This document shows, piece after piece, positions 15,187 through 25,874 of a stretch of DNA of 64,000 nt. Position numbers and translations under genes: made by a program. The first letter of the stretch is position 1. Every line of letters starts with the position of its first letter. Under the pieces are notes generated by a model. It did no database searches, was not told the DNA's origin, and was given only the letters and a program-made list of their open reading frames with translations. Source of the DNA: an uncultured Alphaproteobacteria bacterium (GTDB lineage Bacteria > Pseudomonadota > Alphaproteobacteria > HIMB59 > GCA-002718135). The stretch spans positions 1 to 64,000 of the forward strand of contig CACBLW010000003.1 of NCBI GenBank assembly GCA_902540265.1, in the 5' to 3' direction.

Positions 15187-15648
15187 ATGGATTTATTTGT
15201 ATCTAAATATTTTAATAAAATAGATAAAAAGGGAAGGATTTCTCTACCTTCTAGTTTTAGAAATGTTCTTCCTAAAGCTAACAGAAATGAAATAATTTTA
15301 TACAAATCTATAAAATCACCATCTATTGAAGGATGCGGTGTTGGACGATTAAAAGAAATTGCAAAAAGAATTAACAACCTAGATTTTTTCTCGGAAGATT
15401 ATGATGATTTCTCAACATCAATATTTTCTGAAATAGTCACAACTAATGTTGATAAAGAAGGAAGGTTTTTAATACCTGAAGCATTAAAATTATATGCAGG
15501 AATAAAAACAGAAGCCGCTTTTTTTGGTCAAGGACATTTTTTTCAGATATGGGAACCTAAACAAGGTCTAAAAAATACTGAGGATTCAAGAAAACGTTTA
15601 TTAAAAGAAAAAAAATCATTACGAATGATGTTAACACAACAAAAATGA
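15187..15648 (+). CDS. mraZ: Transcriptional regulator MraZ
   Basis: KIDKKGRISLPSSFRNVL and VDKEGRFLIPEALKLYAG double AbrB-like motif; first gene of dcw cluster. Confidence 0.95.
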   Translation: MDLFVSKYFNKIDKKGRISLPSSFRNVLPKANRNEIILYKSIKSPSIEGCGVGRLKEIAKRINNLDFFSEDYDDFSTSIFSEIVTTNVDKEGRFLIPEALKLYAGIKTEAAFFGQGHFFQIWEPKQGLKNTEDSRKRLLKEKKSLRMMLTQQK

Positions 15649-15649
15649 T

Positions 15650-16588
15650 ATGAAAAATTTACATAAGTCAGTAATGATTAATGAAATAATATCTTTTCTA
15701 CCATTAACAAAATCAATAAATATAATAGATGCAACTTTTGGTGGTGGCGGTTATTCAAAAACTATTCTTGAAAAATTTAATGTAAATCATTTATTAGCAA
15801 TAGATAGGGATCCAATTTCAAAAATATTTGCAAAAGAATTAGAAATTAAATTTCCAAATTTTACTCTAATAAATGATAAATTTAGTAAAATTGAAGAAAT
15901 AGTAAATAACACAAAGTTTAAAGATAAAAAATTTGACATTATTCTTTTTGATATAGGCACAAGCTCAAATCAAATAGATAATGCACAAAGAGGTTTTTCA
16001 TTCAACAAATCCGGACCGCTTGATATGCGAATGGGTGTTTCAGATAAAAATGCTTACGATATAATTAATAATTATGAAGAAAAAAATTTAGCTGATATAA
16101 TTTATCAATATGGAGAAGAACGTTATTCAAGAGTTATTGCAAAAGAAATAGTAAAAAATAGAAAAATAAAATTTATAAACAATACGATAGAATTATCAAA
16201 TATTGTTAAAAAATGTTTACCAAAAAAGAATCAATTAAAAAATAAGATTCATCCAGCAACAAAAACATTTCAGGCAATTAGAATTTATGTAAATGATGAG
16301 TTAAGTGAACTTAAGATGAGTTTAGAAAAAACTCTAAAAATTTTAAATAAAGATGGTTTAATTTTAGTAGTTTCTTTCCAAAGTCTAGAAGATAGAATTG
16401 TGAAAGATTTTTTTAACCACAATAGTGGTAAACGATGGCGTTCCTCCCGCCACTACCCGGAGTTACCTGATAAACTGGCAACTCAACTTAAAATAATCAC
16501 CAAAAAACCAATATTGCCATCAGCTTCTGAGATTTTAGAAAATCCCAGATCTAGATCAGCAAAACTTCGGGTAGCTCAGAAAATTTAA
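15650..16588 (+). CDS. rsmH: 16S rRNA (cytosine(1402)-N(4))-methyltransferase
   Basis: HKSVMINEIISFL; DATFGGGGYSKTIL; GPLDMRMG; HPATKTFQAIRIYVNDEL; SFQSLEDRIVKDFF. Confidence 0.97.
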   Translation: MKNLHKSVMINEIISFLPLTKSINIIDATFGGGGYSKTILEKFNVNHLLAIDRDPISKIFAKELEIKFPNFTLINDKFSKIEEIVNNTKFKDKKFDIILFDIGTSSNQIDNAQRGFSFNKSGPLDMRMGVSDKNAYDIINNYEEKNLADIIYQYGEERYSRVIAKEIVKNRKIKFINNTIELSNIVKKCLPKKNQLKNKIHPATKTFQAIRIYVNDELSELKMSLEKTLKILNKDGLILVVSFQSLEDRIVKDFFNHNSGKRWRSSRHYPELPDKLATQLKIITKKPILPSASEILENPRSRSAKLRVAQKI

Positions 16589-16590
16589 TA

Positions 16591-16905
16591 ATGAAGTATA
16601 CTAAATCAATTATATTCTTTTTAATTCTTAATTTAATACTAATTTTTTCAATGATTTTTATTGCTAACAATACAAGAGAAATCGAAAAAAATAATCTTAA
16701 TCTGAAAATGAATATTTCTAAGATTTCAGAAAACTTAAAAATCAATAAGATTGAACTAGCTGCTCATCAAAAAAGCTCATATTTAAAAACACTATATGAA
16801 TTGTATTTTTATGAAACTCAAAACAATAATGTCCCTCTTATTGTAAAAATGAAAGAACTTTCAAATCAAGATAAAAATATTAAGCTTGTTAGTTCAAATA
16901 ATTAA
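16591..16905 (+). CDS. ftsL: FtsL-like small bitopic division protein
   Basis: 104 aa, one N-terminal TM helix, coiled-coil-like; between rsmH and ftsI. Confidence 0.7.
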   Translation: MKYTKSIIFFLILNLILIFSMIFIANNTREIEKNNLNLKMNISKISENLKINKIELAAHQKSSYLKTLYELYFYETQNNNVPLIVKMKELSNQDKNIKLVSSNN

Positions 16906-16908
16906 TTA

Positions 16909-18558
16909 ATGTTAAGTAAACTAAAATTATTTGATAGTGATTCTTTAAAATTACTTCATAGAAGAGTTTTTTTTTCAATTACAATTTTTATCTTTGTCTA
17001 TTTTATTTCTATTTATAGAATCTCGTCAATTATGCTCTTTCCTGATCTGAATGATGATACCACTAATTATATAAAAAAAGATATTAGGGGCAGTATTTAT
17101 GACAGGAATGGCACTACAATTGCTACTTCAATTGAAAGTATCTCTTTATCAATTAACCCTAATAAGATAAAAAATAAAAAAGAACTAGCCTATAAATTGG
17201 GATTAATTCTTGATTTAGATATAAAAAAAATAGAAAAAAAATTATTATCAACAAGTAAATTTATTTGGATAAAAAGAAATATATCTCCAGTTGAATATCA
17301 AGAAATAATTAATCTTGGTGAAATAAACATCAAAGCTCATAAGGAATTTAAAAGAATATATCCTTATAAGAATACGTTGTCACATATTCTTGGATATGTA
17401 GATATTGATCAAATTGGTCAGAGTGGAATTGAGAGGTATTTTGAAGATGATCTCGCAAAATCACAGGATATAATTATTAGTATTGATACTAATTTACAGC
17501 AGTTGGTTAGAGAAAATCTCTTAAAAACTATAAATAATTATAAAGCTGAATCCGGTTTAGCTATAGTTATGGATATTACTAACGGTCAAATCTTATCATC
17601 AGTAAGCTTACCTGATTATAATCCTGAGGACAAATCTTCATATAATAACAATAATTTAATGAATAGAGTTTTTCAGTCTAATTATGAAATGGGATCAACT
17701 TTCAAACCAATAACTGCCACTATTGGATTTGATTTAGATATTATAGATCCTCAAATGACTTTTGATGTTACAAAAAAATATTTAAATATAAGTGATCATG
17801 ATAAATACAAAGATAATGGTATTTATGATGTTGAAAAAATAATTGTTGAATCATCCAATATTGGTACAGCTCAGATTGCTACTTTGATTGGAAAAAAAAA
17901 CCAAATAGAATTTTTTGAAAAAATAGGTTTCAATAAAAAAATAAATATAGAAAATAAAGAAAGCTCAGCTCCTTTAGGAAATAAATATAATTGGGGTAAG
18001 CTAGAAACAGCAACGATAGGATTTGGACATGGATTTGCAATTACACCTCTTCATTTAGTTAAAGCTTATGCTTCATTAGCGAATAATGGAAATGAGGTTT
18101 TTCCTACACTTCAATTAAACAAACAATTTGAACAAAATCAAATTTTTAATAATAAAGAATCATCTAAATTCTTTATCAATTTATTAAATTCTGTCGTTCT
18201 CAAGACCGAATACACTGGTCCTAGAGTAAAAGTAGATGGTTATTCTGTAGGAGGTAAAACTGGAACATCAGAATTACTAAATCCAAATGGTGGATATTAT
18301 AAGGATAGAAACTTAACGTCCTTTATTGGAATATTTCCAACAAATAATCCAAAATATGTAGTTTACACTGCTATTGAGTATCCAAAAAAGGAAACAGGAA
18401 CTAAACAAAGAATGACTGGAGCAAGAGTAAATGCACCCTTGGTAAAAGATATTATTATTAATATTATAAGCCTCTTTAATATTTCAAAAGATAAAAATGA
18501 TGATCTTCTAAAAGTAGACACAAATTTTTTATATAGAAAATTGAATGCTACTGTCTAA
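16909..18558 (+). CDS. ftsI: Peptidoglycan transpeptidase FtsI (PBP3)
   Basis: DIRGSIYDRNG; GSTFKP; SSN; GGKTGTSE; dcw position. Confidence 0.96.
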   Translation: MLSKLKLFDSDSLKLLHRRVFFSITIFIFVYFISIYRISSIMLFPDLNDDTTNYIKKDIRGSIYDRNGTTIATSIESISLSINPNKIKNKKELAYKLGLILDLDIKKIEKKLLSTSKFIWIKRNISPVEYQEIINLGEINIKAHKEFKRIYPYKNTLSHILGYVDIDQIGQSGIERYFEDDLAKSQDIIISIDTNLQQLVRENLLKTINNYKAESGLAIVMDITNGQILSSVSLPDYNPEDKSSYNNNNLMNRVFQSNYEMGSTFKPITATIGFDLDIIDPQMTFDVTKKYLNISDHDKYKDNGIYDVEKIIVESSNIGTAQIATLIGKKNQIEFFEKIGFNKKINIENKESSAPLGNKYNWGKLETATIGFGHGFAITPLHLVKAYASLANNGNEVFPTLQLNKQFEQNQIFNNKESSKFFINLLNSVVLKTEYTGPRVKVDGYSVGGKTGTSELLNPNGGYYKDRNLTSFIGIFPTNNPKYVVYTAIEYPKKETGTKQRMTGARVNAPLVKDIIINIISLFNISKDKNDDLLKVDTNFLYRKLNATV

Positions 18559-19963
18559 TTTATCAAAAGTTATAAGAGTAAATAAATCGTACAACTTTAA
18601 TAAAAATAAATATTTCTCTGCAATTACCTCTAACTCAAAATTTACTAATAACAAAACGTTGTTTGTTTATGACAAAAATACAAATGTAAAAAAGATTTAT
18701 TTTGATGAAGTACTTAAGAATAAAACTCCTGCTATAATTTCAAATAAATATATTAAAAACTTAAAAATTCCTCAATTTGTTGTATCTAATATTAATTTTG
18801 AGATATATTATTTATTAAATAAACTTCATAGTAATCTTCCCTTTAAAACACTAGCAGTTACAGGCACCAATGGAAAGACATCAGTTGTTTGGTATATTTC
18901 AAAGATTCTTAATTCACTAAAATATAATAATACAATAGTTGGTACTTTAGGACATTTTGTAAACGGAAAAAAAATAAATGATATAAATTTAACAACACCT
19001 GCCTATGAAGAATTATTTAGATATGGATCTTCAAATAAAAAAGAAAAAAATATTTTCATTTTTGAAGCTTCAAGTCACGCTCTAGAACAAAACAGGTTAA
19101 GAAATTATCCTATAAATATTGCAGCTATTACAAACATCTCAAAAGATCATCTTGATTACCATAAAACATTCTCAAATTATAAAAAATCTAAAATTAAACT
19201 TTTCTCTAAACATTTAGTAAATTCTGGATCTGCTGTAATTAATTCAAGATTAAAAATCTTATCTGAATTAAAAAAAACATTGATAAAAAAAAACGTAAAA
19301 TTAAAATATTTCGGAAATAAAAATATAAAATTAATAAAAATAAATGATTTTGTATATTTGAATATTAACAATAATAAATATAAACTAGAAAATCTAAAAC
19401 TTAAAACAAATATAGAATTAGAAAATTTAGAATGCGCAATTACTTGTTGCTTAGCACTTAATATTGGTCAAAGTAAAATTATAAGAGTATTATCAAAAGT
19501 TACAAATCCATCAGGTCGTTTGCAGACAATTGAGTATAAGAAAAAAAAATCAAAAATTATTATTGATTATGCACATACACCTGATGCTTTGAAAAAAATT
19601 TTACTTGCTTATAAAATAAAAAAAATGAAACCTTCAATTTTATTTGGTTGTGGCGGTGATAGAGATAAAAGTAAGCGAAAATCTATGGCATTAATTGCAA
19701 ATAAATATGCTGATAAAATTTATATAACGGATGACAATCCTAGAAATGAAAATCCATCTAAAATAAGGAAAAATATTCTAAAGTATTGTTCTAGAGCTAT
19801 GGAAGTATCTAATAGAAGAAAAGCAATTAAATTAGCTATTAAAGAATTAAAAATGAATGAAATTTTAATAGTAGCAGGTAAAGGGCACGAAAAATTTCAA
19901 GTTTTAAAAAATAAAACAATTAAGTTTGATGATTTTACAGTTGTAAAACAATTATTAAATTAA
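18545..19963 (+). CDS. murE: UDP-N-acetylmuramoyl-tripeptide synthetase MurE
   Basis: VTGTNGKTSVVW P-loop; ITNISKDHLDYH; TDDNPRNENP (DNPR motif, mDAP-type). Confidence 0.95.
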   Translation: MLLSNLSKVIRVNKSYNFNKNKYFSAITSNSKFTNNKTLFVYDKNTNVKKIYFDEVLKNKTPAIISNKYIKNLKIPQFVVSNINFEIYYLLNKLHSNLPFKTLAVTGTNGKTSVVWYISKILNSLKYNNTIVGTLGHFVNGKKINDINLTTPAYEELFRYGSSNKKEKNIFIFEASSHALEQNRLRNYPINIAAITNISKDHLDYHKTFSNYKKSKIKLFSKHLVNSGSAVINSRLKILSELKKTLIKKNVKLKYFGNKNIKLIKINDFVYLNINNNKYKLENLKLKTNIELENLECAITCCLALNIGQSKIIRVLSKVTNPSGRLQTIEYKKKKSKIIIDYAHTPDALKKILLAYKIKKMKPSILFGCGGDRDKSKRKSMALIANKYADKIYITDDNPRNENPSKIRKNILKYCSRAMEVSNRRKAIKLAIKELKMNEILIVAGKGHEKFQVLKNKTIKFDDFTVVKQLLN

Positions 19964-21327
19964 TGATCGAATTATATAAATTAGAGAAATATATAATATC
20001 TAAAAAAGATAAAATTCAAATATCAAGTAAAGATATTAAAAGTGGTGATATATTTCTTGCTTTAAAAGGTAAAAGGTTTCATGGAAACAAGTTTTTAAAT
20101 GAAGCAATAGATAGAGGTGCAAAGTTTTGTGTAACTGATAATAAAAATTTCAAAAAAAATAAAAAAATTTTATATGTAAATAATATTTATAAATATCTTT
20201 CAAAAATAGCAAAAACGAAACGAGATTTATACAAAGGTAAAGTAATAGGCATTACTGGCAGTGCTGGTAAAACTACTTTAAAAGAAACTTTAGCATTTTT
20301 CTTAAAAAAAAATCATACGATTTCTTACTCAAAGAAAAGTTATAATAATCAGTTAGGTGTATTAATTTCTTTACTAAATTTAAATTTAAAATCAAATTAT
20401 GCAATTTTTGAAATTGGAACAAATAATTTTGGTGAGATAAAATTTCTTAGTAATTTAGTCAAACCATCAGAGGTATTTATTACAAATATACAATCTACTC
20501 ACCTTGAAAATTTTCAAACTAAAAATAATATTGCCAGAGAAAAAGCTGATATATTTATTTCTAAATATAATAATAATAGAAAAAAGCTATATCTTAATGT
20601 TTCTTCTAAATCTGAAAATATTTTAATCACAAAAGCAAAAAAAGAAAAAAATCTTAAAATAATTCGTATTGATAATTCTTCAAAAAAATATTTTATTAAA
20701 AAAATATCTCCCTATAAAAAATTGCATAAAGTAACTTTATCAATTAATAAAAAAAAGGTTAACATTGTTACTGATGCAATAGTAATGCATAGATTAAATA
20801 ACTTATTATTTTGTCTTGCATTTTATAATGAAAATTCTCTAAACATCAAATCAGTTATAAATCGATTCAAGTTTTTAAAACCAGTGGAAGGTAGGGGATT
20901 AGTTCATAAAATTTCTTTAAATAAAAAAAAAATAAATATTATTGATGAATCTTATAATGCTAATCCTGATACAATGTTGCAAAGCATAAAAAACTTAGAA
21001 AATATCAAAGTAAAAAATAATAAAAAAATAATAATCCTAGGGACAATGAATGAATTAGGAAATAATTCTTATAAAATTCATTATAAATTACTACAACAAT
21101 TAGATGCCACTATTTTTAAATTTGTAATTTTATGTGGCGAATTCTTTGAATTATCTGTAAAAAATTTAAATCCAAATAATGAATTTATCCATTTTAAAAA
21201 TACAAATAAAATTATGCAATTTTTAAAAGAGAAAGTGCATAATAATGACATTATTTTAATTAAATGTTCTAATTCGACAAAAATAAATAAGTTTGCAAAA
21301 ATACTATTAAAACAGGTATCGATTTGA
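19963..21327 (+). CDS. murF: MurF (UDP-MurNAc-tripeptide:D-Ala-D-Ala ligase)
   Basis: GITGSAGKTTLKE; YNNQLGVLISLL; DESYNANPDTM. Confidence 0.95.
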   Translation: MIELYKLEKYIISKKDKIQISSKDIKSGDIFLALKGKRFHGNKFLNEAIDRGAKFCVTDNKNFKKNKKILYVNNIYKYLSKIAKTKRDLYKGKVIGITGSAGKTTLKETLAFFLKKNHTISYSKKSYNNQLGVLISLLNLNLKSNYAIFEIGTNNFGEIKFLSNLVKPSEVFITNIQSTHLENFQTKNNIAREKADIFISKYNNNRKKLYLNVSSKSENILITKAKKEKNLKIIRIDNSSKKYFIKKISPYKKLHKVTLSINKKKVNIVTDAIVMHRLNNLLFCLAFYNENSLNIKSVINRFKFLKPVEGRGLVHKISLNKKKINIIDESYNANPDTMLQSIKNLENIKVKNNKKIIILGTMNELGNNSYKIHYKLLQQLDATIFKFVILCGEFFELSVKNLNPNNEFIHFKNTNKIMQFLKEKVHNNDIILIKCSNSTKINKFAKILLKQVSI

Positions 21328-22412
21328 TTAAATATTTGGCCTTTGAATACCAATCTTTATTTAGTTTTCTAAATATTTTTAATTATATAACATTTAGAAC
21401 TGGCGCCTCTATTCTTACTGGATTATTTTTTTCTCTCATATTTGGAAATTATATTATTAACAAATTATCAAATGTTCAGCCAACTGGCCAGCCAATAAGA
21501 GATGATGGTCCAGAGTCACATATAATTGCAAAAAAAGGTACTCCTACAATGGGTGGCCTGTTGATTATTCTAAGTGTTTTTGTTTCAACAATTATTTGGG
21601 CTGATTTACAAAATATTTTTATATGGATTTTACTTTTAACTATTTTAATTTTTGGATCTATTGGTTTTGCAGATGACTACAGTAAAATAAAATCAAATAC
21701 AAGTAAGGGTATTTCATCAAAAATAAGAATTATATTTCAAATCATTTTTTCTTTTTTCATTACATATTTAATTCTTATAAATTTAGATCCAAGTATAAGC
21801 AAATCTATGACATTTCCTTTCTTTAAAAATTTAATTATAGATTTTGGAATATTTTATTTTCTAATTTCCATATTTATAATTATTGGATCAGCTAATGCAG
21901 TAAATCTAACTGACGGACTTGATGGTTTAGCAATTGTCCCTGTAATGATAGTTGCTATGTCTTTTGCTTTCATAGCTTATGTTTCAGGTAATATAGTTTT
22001 TTCTAATTATTTACTTATCCAATATATTCCTGGAACCGGTGAATTAGCAGTTTTTTGTGGTTCTTTAATTGGAGCCGCTTTAGGTTTTCTTTGGTTTAAC
22101 GCACCACCTGCCAAAGTTTTTATGGGTGATACAGGATCTTTAGCATTAGGCGGCTCTTTAGGCTCAGTCGCAATAATATGCAAGCATGAAATTCTTCTTG
22201 CAATAATAGGAGGTTTATTTGTTGTAGAAACCTTGTCTGTAGTAATCCAAGTATTCATTTTTAAAATGACAGGAAGAAGGGTTTTTTTAATGGCTCCACT
22301 ACATCATCATTTTGAAAAAAAGGGATGGCCTGAGTCAACAATAGTTATTCGTTTTTGGATAATTACTATTGTATTAGCTTTGATAGGTCTTGCAACTTTA
22401 AGAATAAGATAA
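21324..22412 (+). CDS. mraY: Phospho-N-acetylmuramoyl-pentapeptide transferase
   Basis: KKGTPTMGGLLI; FADDYSKI; NLTDGLDGLAI; APLHHHFEKKGWPE. Confidence 0.97.
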   Translation: MIKYLAFEYQSLFSFLNIFNYITFRTGASILTGLFFSLIFGNYIINKLSNVQPTGQPIRDDGPESHIIAKKGTPTMGGLLIILSVFVSTIIWADLQNIFIWILLLTILIFGSIGFADDYSKIKSNTSKGISSKIRIIFQIIFSFFITYLILINLDPSISKSMTFPFFKNLIIDFGIFYFLISIFIIIGSANAVNLTDGLDGLAIVPVMIVAMSFAFIAYVSGNIVFSNYLLIQYIPGTGELAVFCGSLIGAALGFLWFNAPPAKVFMGDTGSLALGGSLGSVAIICKHEILLAIIGGLFVVETLSVVIQVFIFKMTGRRVFLMAPLHHHFEKKGWPESTIVIRFWIITIVLALIGLATLRIR

Positions 22413-23728
22413 TGTATTTAATTTATGGAATTCAAAAATCAGGACTTTCTATAATAAATTATTTTGAAAATAAAAAAATAAAATTTAAGATGTGGGATGA
22501 TAATCCAATAGTAAGAAAGGCTATAAAAAAAAATTACAATAAAGATTATTTTTTTAATATAAAAAAAGATAATTTGAATGATTTTAAAAAAATTTTTGTT
22601 AGCCCCGGAATATCTTTAAGACAAAAAAAATTTAAAAGAAAAAATATATCTAAAAAAGTAAATAGAGATTTAAATTTATATATTTCCAATTTAACAAATC
22701 AAAAGATTGTAGCTATTACTGGCACAAATGGGAAATCAACAACTACCAAGTTAATAGGAGACATTTTAAAAAAAAATAATATTAAAACATTTGTTGGGGG
22801 CAACATTGGAGAATCATTATGCAATGTTTTTCTTCTTAAAAAAAAATATAAAGTTCATGTTATCGAATTAAGTTCTTTTCAATTAGAAACAGTTAAGTCA
22901 CTTGATAGTAAAATATCAGTAATAACAAATTTATCTGGTGATCATTTAGATAGGTACAAAGGAATTAGTGATTATGTTAGTCAGAAGAAAAATATTATTT
23001 CTAAAAACGGAATTAATTTGTTATCAATTGATGATATTTATTCAAGAAAGATATTTAATCAAAAAAAAATTAAAAATAAAATTAGTTTTTCTTTAGTCAA
23101 TAAATCAGCTGATTGTTTTGCTAACAATGATTATATTCTTGATAATTACTTCAAAAAAAACAAAAAATTATTTATAAAAAAAATCTCAAAAGATTTAGAG
23201 GGTAATTTTAATATTCAAAATATTTTAATAGCATACATATGTAGCAAAATATTAAAAATTCCAGAATCTAATTTTCTTAAGGTTATTAAAACATTTAAGG
23301 GTCTGCCATTTAGATCATCTACAATTTTTACAAATAATAAATTAAAAATAGTAAATAATAGTAAATCTACTAATTTAAATTCAACAATAAATTCAGTTGT
23401 AAATTATAATAATATTTACCTAATCTTAGGGGGCATAGCTAAAGAAAAAAATTTTGAAATTCTTCTAAAATATAAAAATAAAATTAGCTGTGTATATACT
23501 TACGGAAAATCAGGAAATTTTATTGAAAAAAAATTAAAAAAAGAATTAGTTGTAAAAAAATTGGCAAATTTAAAATCAGTTATTAAAGAAACCTTCAAGG
23601 ATATTAAAAAAAATTCAAATCAATCAACTATTTTGTTCGCTCCTGCATGTGCCTCTTATGATCAATACAAAAATTTTGAAGAAAGAGGCATACATTTTAA
23701 TAAATTAATTAAAAATTATATAAGTTAA
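22412..23728 (+). CDS. murD: UDP-N-acetylmuramoylalanine-D-glutamate ligase
   Basis: VAITGTNGKSTTTKLIGDIL; ELSSFQLE; SGDHLDRYKG. ATG at 22412 overlaps mraY stop and is a more likely start than the tracked 22355. Confidence 0.93.
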   Translation: MYLIYGIQKSGLSIINYFENKKIKFKMWDDNPIVRKAIKKNYNKDYFFNIKKDNLNDFKKIFVSPGISLRQKKFKRKNISKKVNRDLNLYISNLTNQKIVAITGTNGKSTTTKLIGDILKKNNIKTFVGGNIGESLCNVFLLKKKYKVHVIELSSFQLETVKSLDSKISVITNLSGDHLDRYKGISDYVSQKKNIISKNGINLLSIDDIYSRKIFNQKKIKNKISFSLVNKSADCFANNDYILDNYFKKNKKLFIKKISKDLEGNFNIQNILIAYICSKILKIPESNFLKVIKTFKGLPFRSSTIFTNNKLKIVNNSKSTNLNSTINSVVNYNNIYLILGGIAKEKNFEILLKYKNKISCVYTYGKSGNFIEKKLKKELVVKKLANLKSVIKETFKDIKKNSNQSTILFAPACASYDQYKNFEERGIHFNKLIKNYIS

Positions 23729-23730
23729 CC

Positions 23731-24792
23731 ATGAAATATTTAAAGAATTGGTGGAGTTCAATTGATAGAATTAACATTATATTAATATTTTCATTGGGTT
23801 TTACGGGATTAATACTTTCATTTTCCATAGATGAAAATTTATCCATAAATAGACACTCTATTTTTTTTCTTCTTTCAGTTTTCTTACTAATTACGTTATC
23901 AGACTTAGATAGTAAAAATATAAGAAGAATTTCATTATTTTCATTTATTATTTTATTAATAATAATACTGCTAATACTTTTTTTAGATTACGAAGTTAAA
24001 GGCGCTAAGAGATGGTTTCAAATATTTAACTTTACACTTCAACCTTCAGAGATAATTAAGCCTATTTTTGTCATATTGACAGCATGGTGTATAAGTAAAT
24101 CTATAGAAGATAAAAAATTTTATTTACCTTTACTGTTTGTTTTTTTCTTCTTGCTTTTATCTTTAATACTTATGCAGCCTGATTTGGGAATGACAGTTTT
24201 ACTGTCAGCAACTTTTTTTTGCCAGTTATTCGTTGCTGGTTTATCAATTTTTTTAGTTATAGTTGCATTTTTATTTATATTAGGAATTTCAATTTTTTCT
24301 TATTTTATTTTTGATCATGTTCAATCAAGAATTAATTCATTTCTTGGCGGATTAGGCGGGACTGATACATATCAAATAGATTTAAGTATTCAAGCTTTCA
24401 AAAATGGCGGGCTACTTGGAAAGGGTCCAGGGCAAGGTATTTTAAAAGAAAAAATTCCTGATGCTAACACTGATTTTATTTTTGCTGTTGCTGGAGAAGA
24501 ATTAGGATTTATTTTTTGTTTAATAATTATTTTTATAATTCTATCTATTATAATAAGAAGCTTATTAAAAGTTCTACAACTTGAAGATCCATATAAAATT
24601 ATAGCAATTAGTGGTTTAATTTGCTCATTTGGATTACAATGCTTAATTAATATCTTTAGCTCGCTGGGCCTTATACCAACAAAGGGTATGACACTGCCAT
24701 TTGTAAGTTATGGAGGTTCTTCCATGATATCAGTAGCAATTTTATTTGGTTTTTTATTATCTCTTACAAACAAAAAAAATGAAGAATTATGA
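23731..24792 (+). CDS. ftsW: FtsW (SEDS glycosyltransferase)
   Basis: GAKRWFQIFNFTLQPSEIIKP; QPDLGMTVLL; VAGEELGFI; GMTLPFVSYGGSS. Confidence 0.95.
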   Translation: MKYLKNWWSSIDRINIILIFSLGFTGLILSFSIDENLSINRHSIFFLLSVFLLITLSDLDSKNIRRISLFSFIILLIIILLILFLDYEVKGAKRWFQIFNFTLQPSEIIKPIFVILTAWCISKSIEDKKFYLPLLFVFFFLLLSLILMQPDLGMTVLLSATFFCQLFVAGLSIFLVIVAFLFILGISIFSYFIFDHVQSRINSFLGGLGGTDTYQIDLSIQAFKNGGLLGKGPGQGILKEKIPDANTDFIFAVAGEELGFIFCLIIIFIILSIIIRSLLKVLQLEDPYKIIAISGLICSFGLQCLINIFSSLGLIPTKGMTLPFVSYGGSSMISVAILFGFLLSLTNKKNEEL

Positions 24793-25874
24793 AAGAAAAT
24801 TTTTTACTAATTACAGGAGGAACAGGTGGACATGTTATACCAGCAAAAAATTTTGCCAATTATTTATCTGTTAAAAATATAAATTGCTCAATTATAACTG
24901 ACAAAAGAGGTTATAAATATTTTGAAAATTATAATGGAAAAATTTATATAATTAGCTCGTCAAATTTGAATGGAAATCTAATATTTAAAATCTTTGGCAT
25001 ATTTCAAATTTTATTAGGATTAATTCAATCATTCATTATTATATTTTTATTAAAACCATCCCATTCTATTTCTTTTGGAAGTTATGCTTCGTTTTCTCCA
25101 ATGTTAACATGTATGTTATTTAAACCAATTTATAAAGTTAAACTTTATATACATGAACAAAATTCAATAATAGGAAGAACGAATAAATTTTTTTTGAATT
25201 TTTCAAATAAATTATTTTTAAATTTTGATATTAAATCTAAAATCAATTCAAAGTTTAAAGATAAAATATTTGTAGTTGGTTCTCCAGAAAATAATTTTCA
25301 AAAAAATAATAACATAAGCAATAAAAATTCTGATAGTAAATTTACATTTTTTATTTCTGGTGGCAGTCAAGGATCAGAATTTGTATCAAATTTTGCAATA
25401 AATCTAATTAAAATTATAGATGATGAAAAAATTATAAAAGCTAAATTTATATTTCAGTGTTCTAAACATTTGATAAAAAAATATGAAGCAAAATTACAAA
25501 ATATTAAATCACCAATAATTTTTAAAGATTTTTTTATAAATGTAGATGAAATACTAGCTAAATCTAATTTAGCAATATGCAGAGCTGGAGCAGGAACAAT
25601 TGTTGATTTAATTAACTATAAACTTCCCTCAATATTAATTCCATTACCTTCTTCAAAAGACAATCATCAATTTTTTAATGCTAAAATATTAGCTAAACAT
25701 GACTTAGCCATAATTATTGATCAAAATAATGACGATTTAGAAAAAGCAAAAAGATATATATATGAAACATATAATAATCCAAAAAAATTAGAATCAATGA
25801 ACAAGAAATTTGATATGATTCAAGTTAAAAACTCTAACACTTTGATTTATAAATTAATTCTAAATGAAAATTAA
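24789..25874 (+). CDS. murG: MurG glycosyltransferase
   Basis: ITGGTGGHVIPA; HEQNSIIGRTN; SGGSQGSEF; CRAGAGTIVDLI. Confidence 0.95.
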   Translation: MKENFLLITGGTGGHVIPAKNFANYLSVKNINCSIITDKRGYKYFENYNGKIYIISSSNLNGNLIFKIFGIFQILLGLIQSFIIIFLLKPSHSISFGSYASFSPMLTCMLFKPIYKVKLYIHEQNSIIGRTNKFFLNFSNKLFLNFDIKSKINSKFKDKIFVVGSPENNFQKNNNISNKNSDSKFTFFISGGSQGSEFVSNFAINLIKIIDDEKIIKAKFIFQCSKHLIKKYEAKLQNIKSPIIFKDFFINVDEILAKSNLAICRAGAGTIVDLINYKLPSILIPLPSSKDNHQFFNAKILAKHDLAIIIDQNNDDLEKAKRYIYETYNNPKKLESMNKKFDMIQVKNSNTLIYKLILNEN

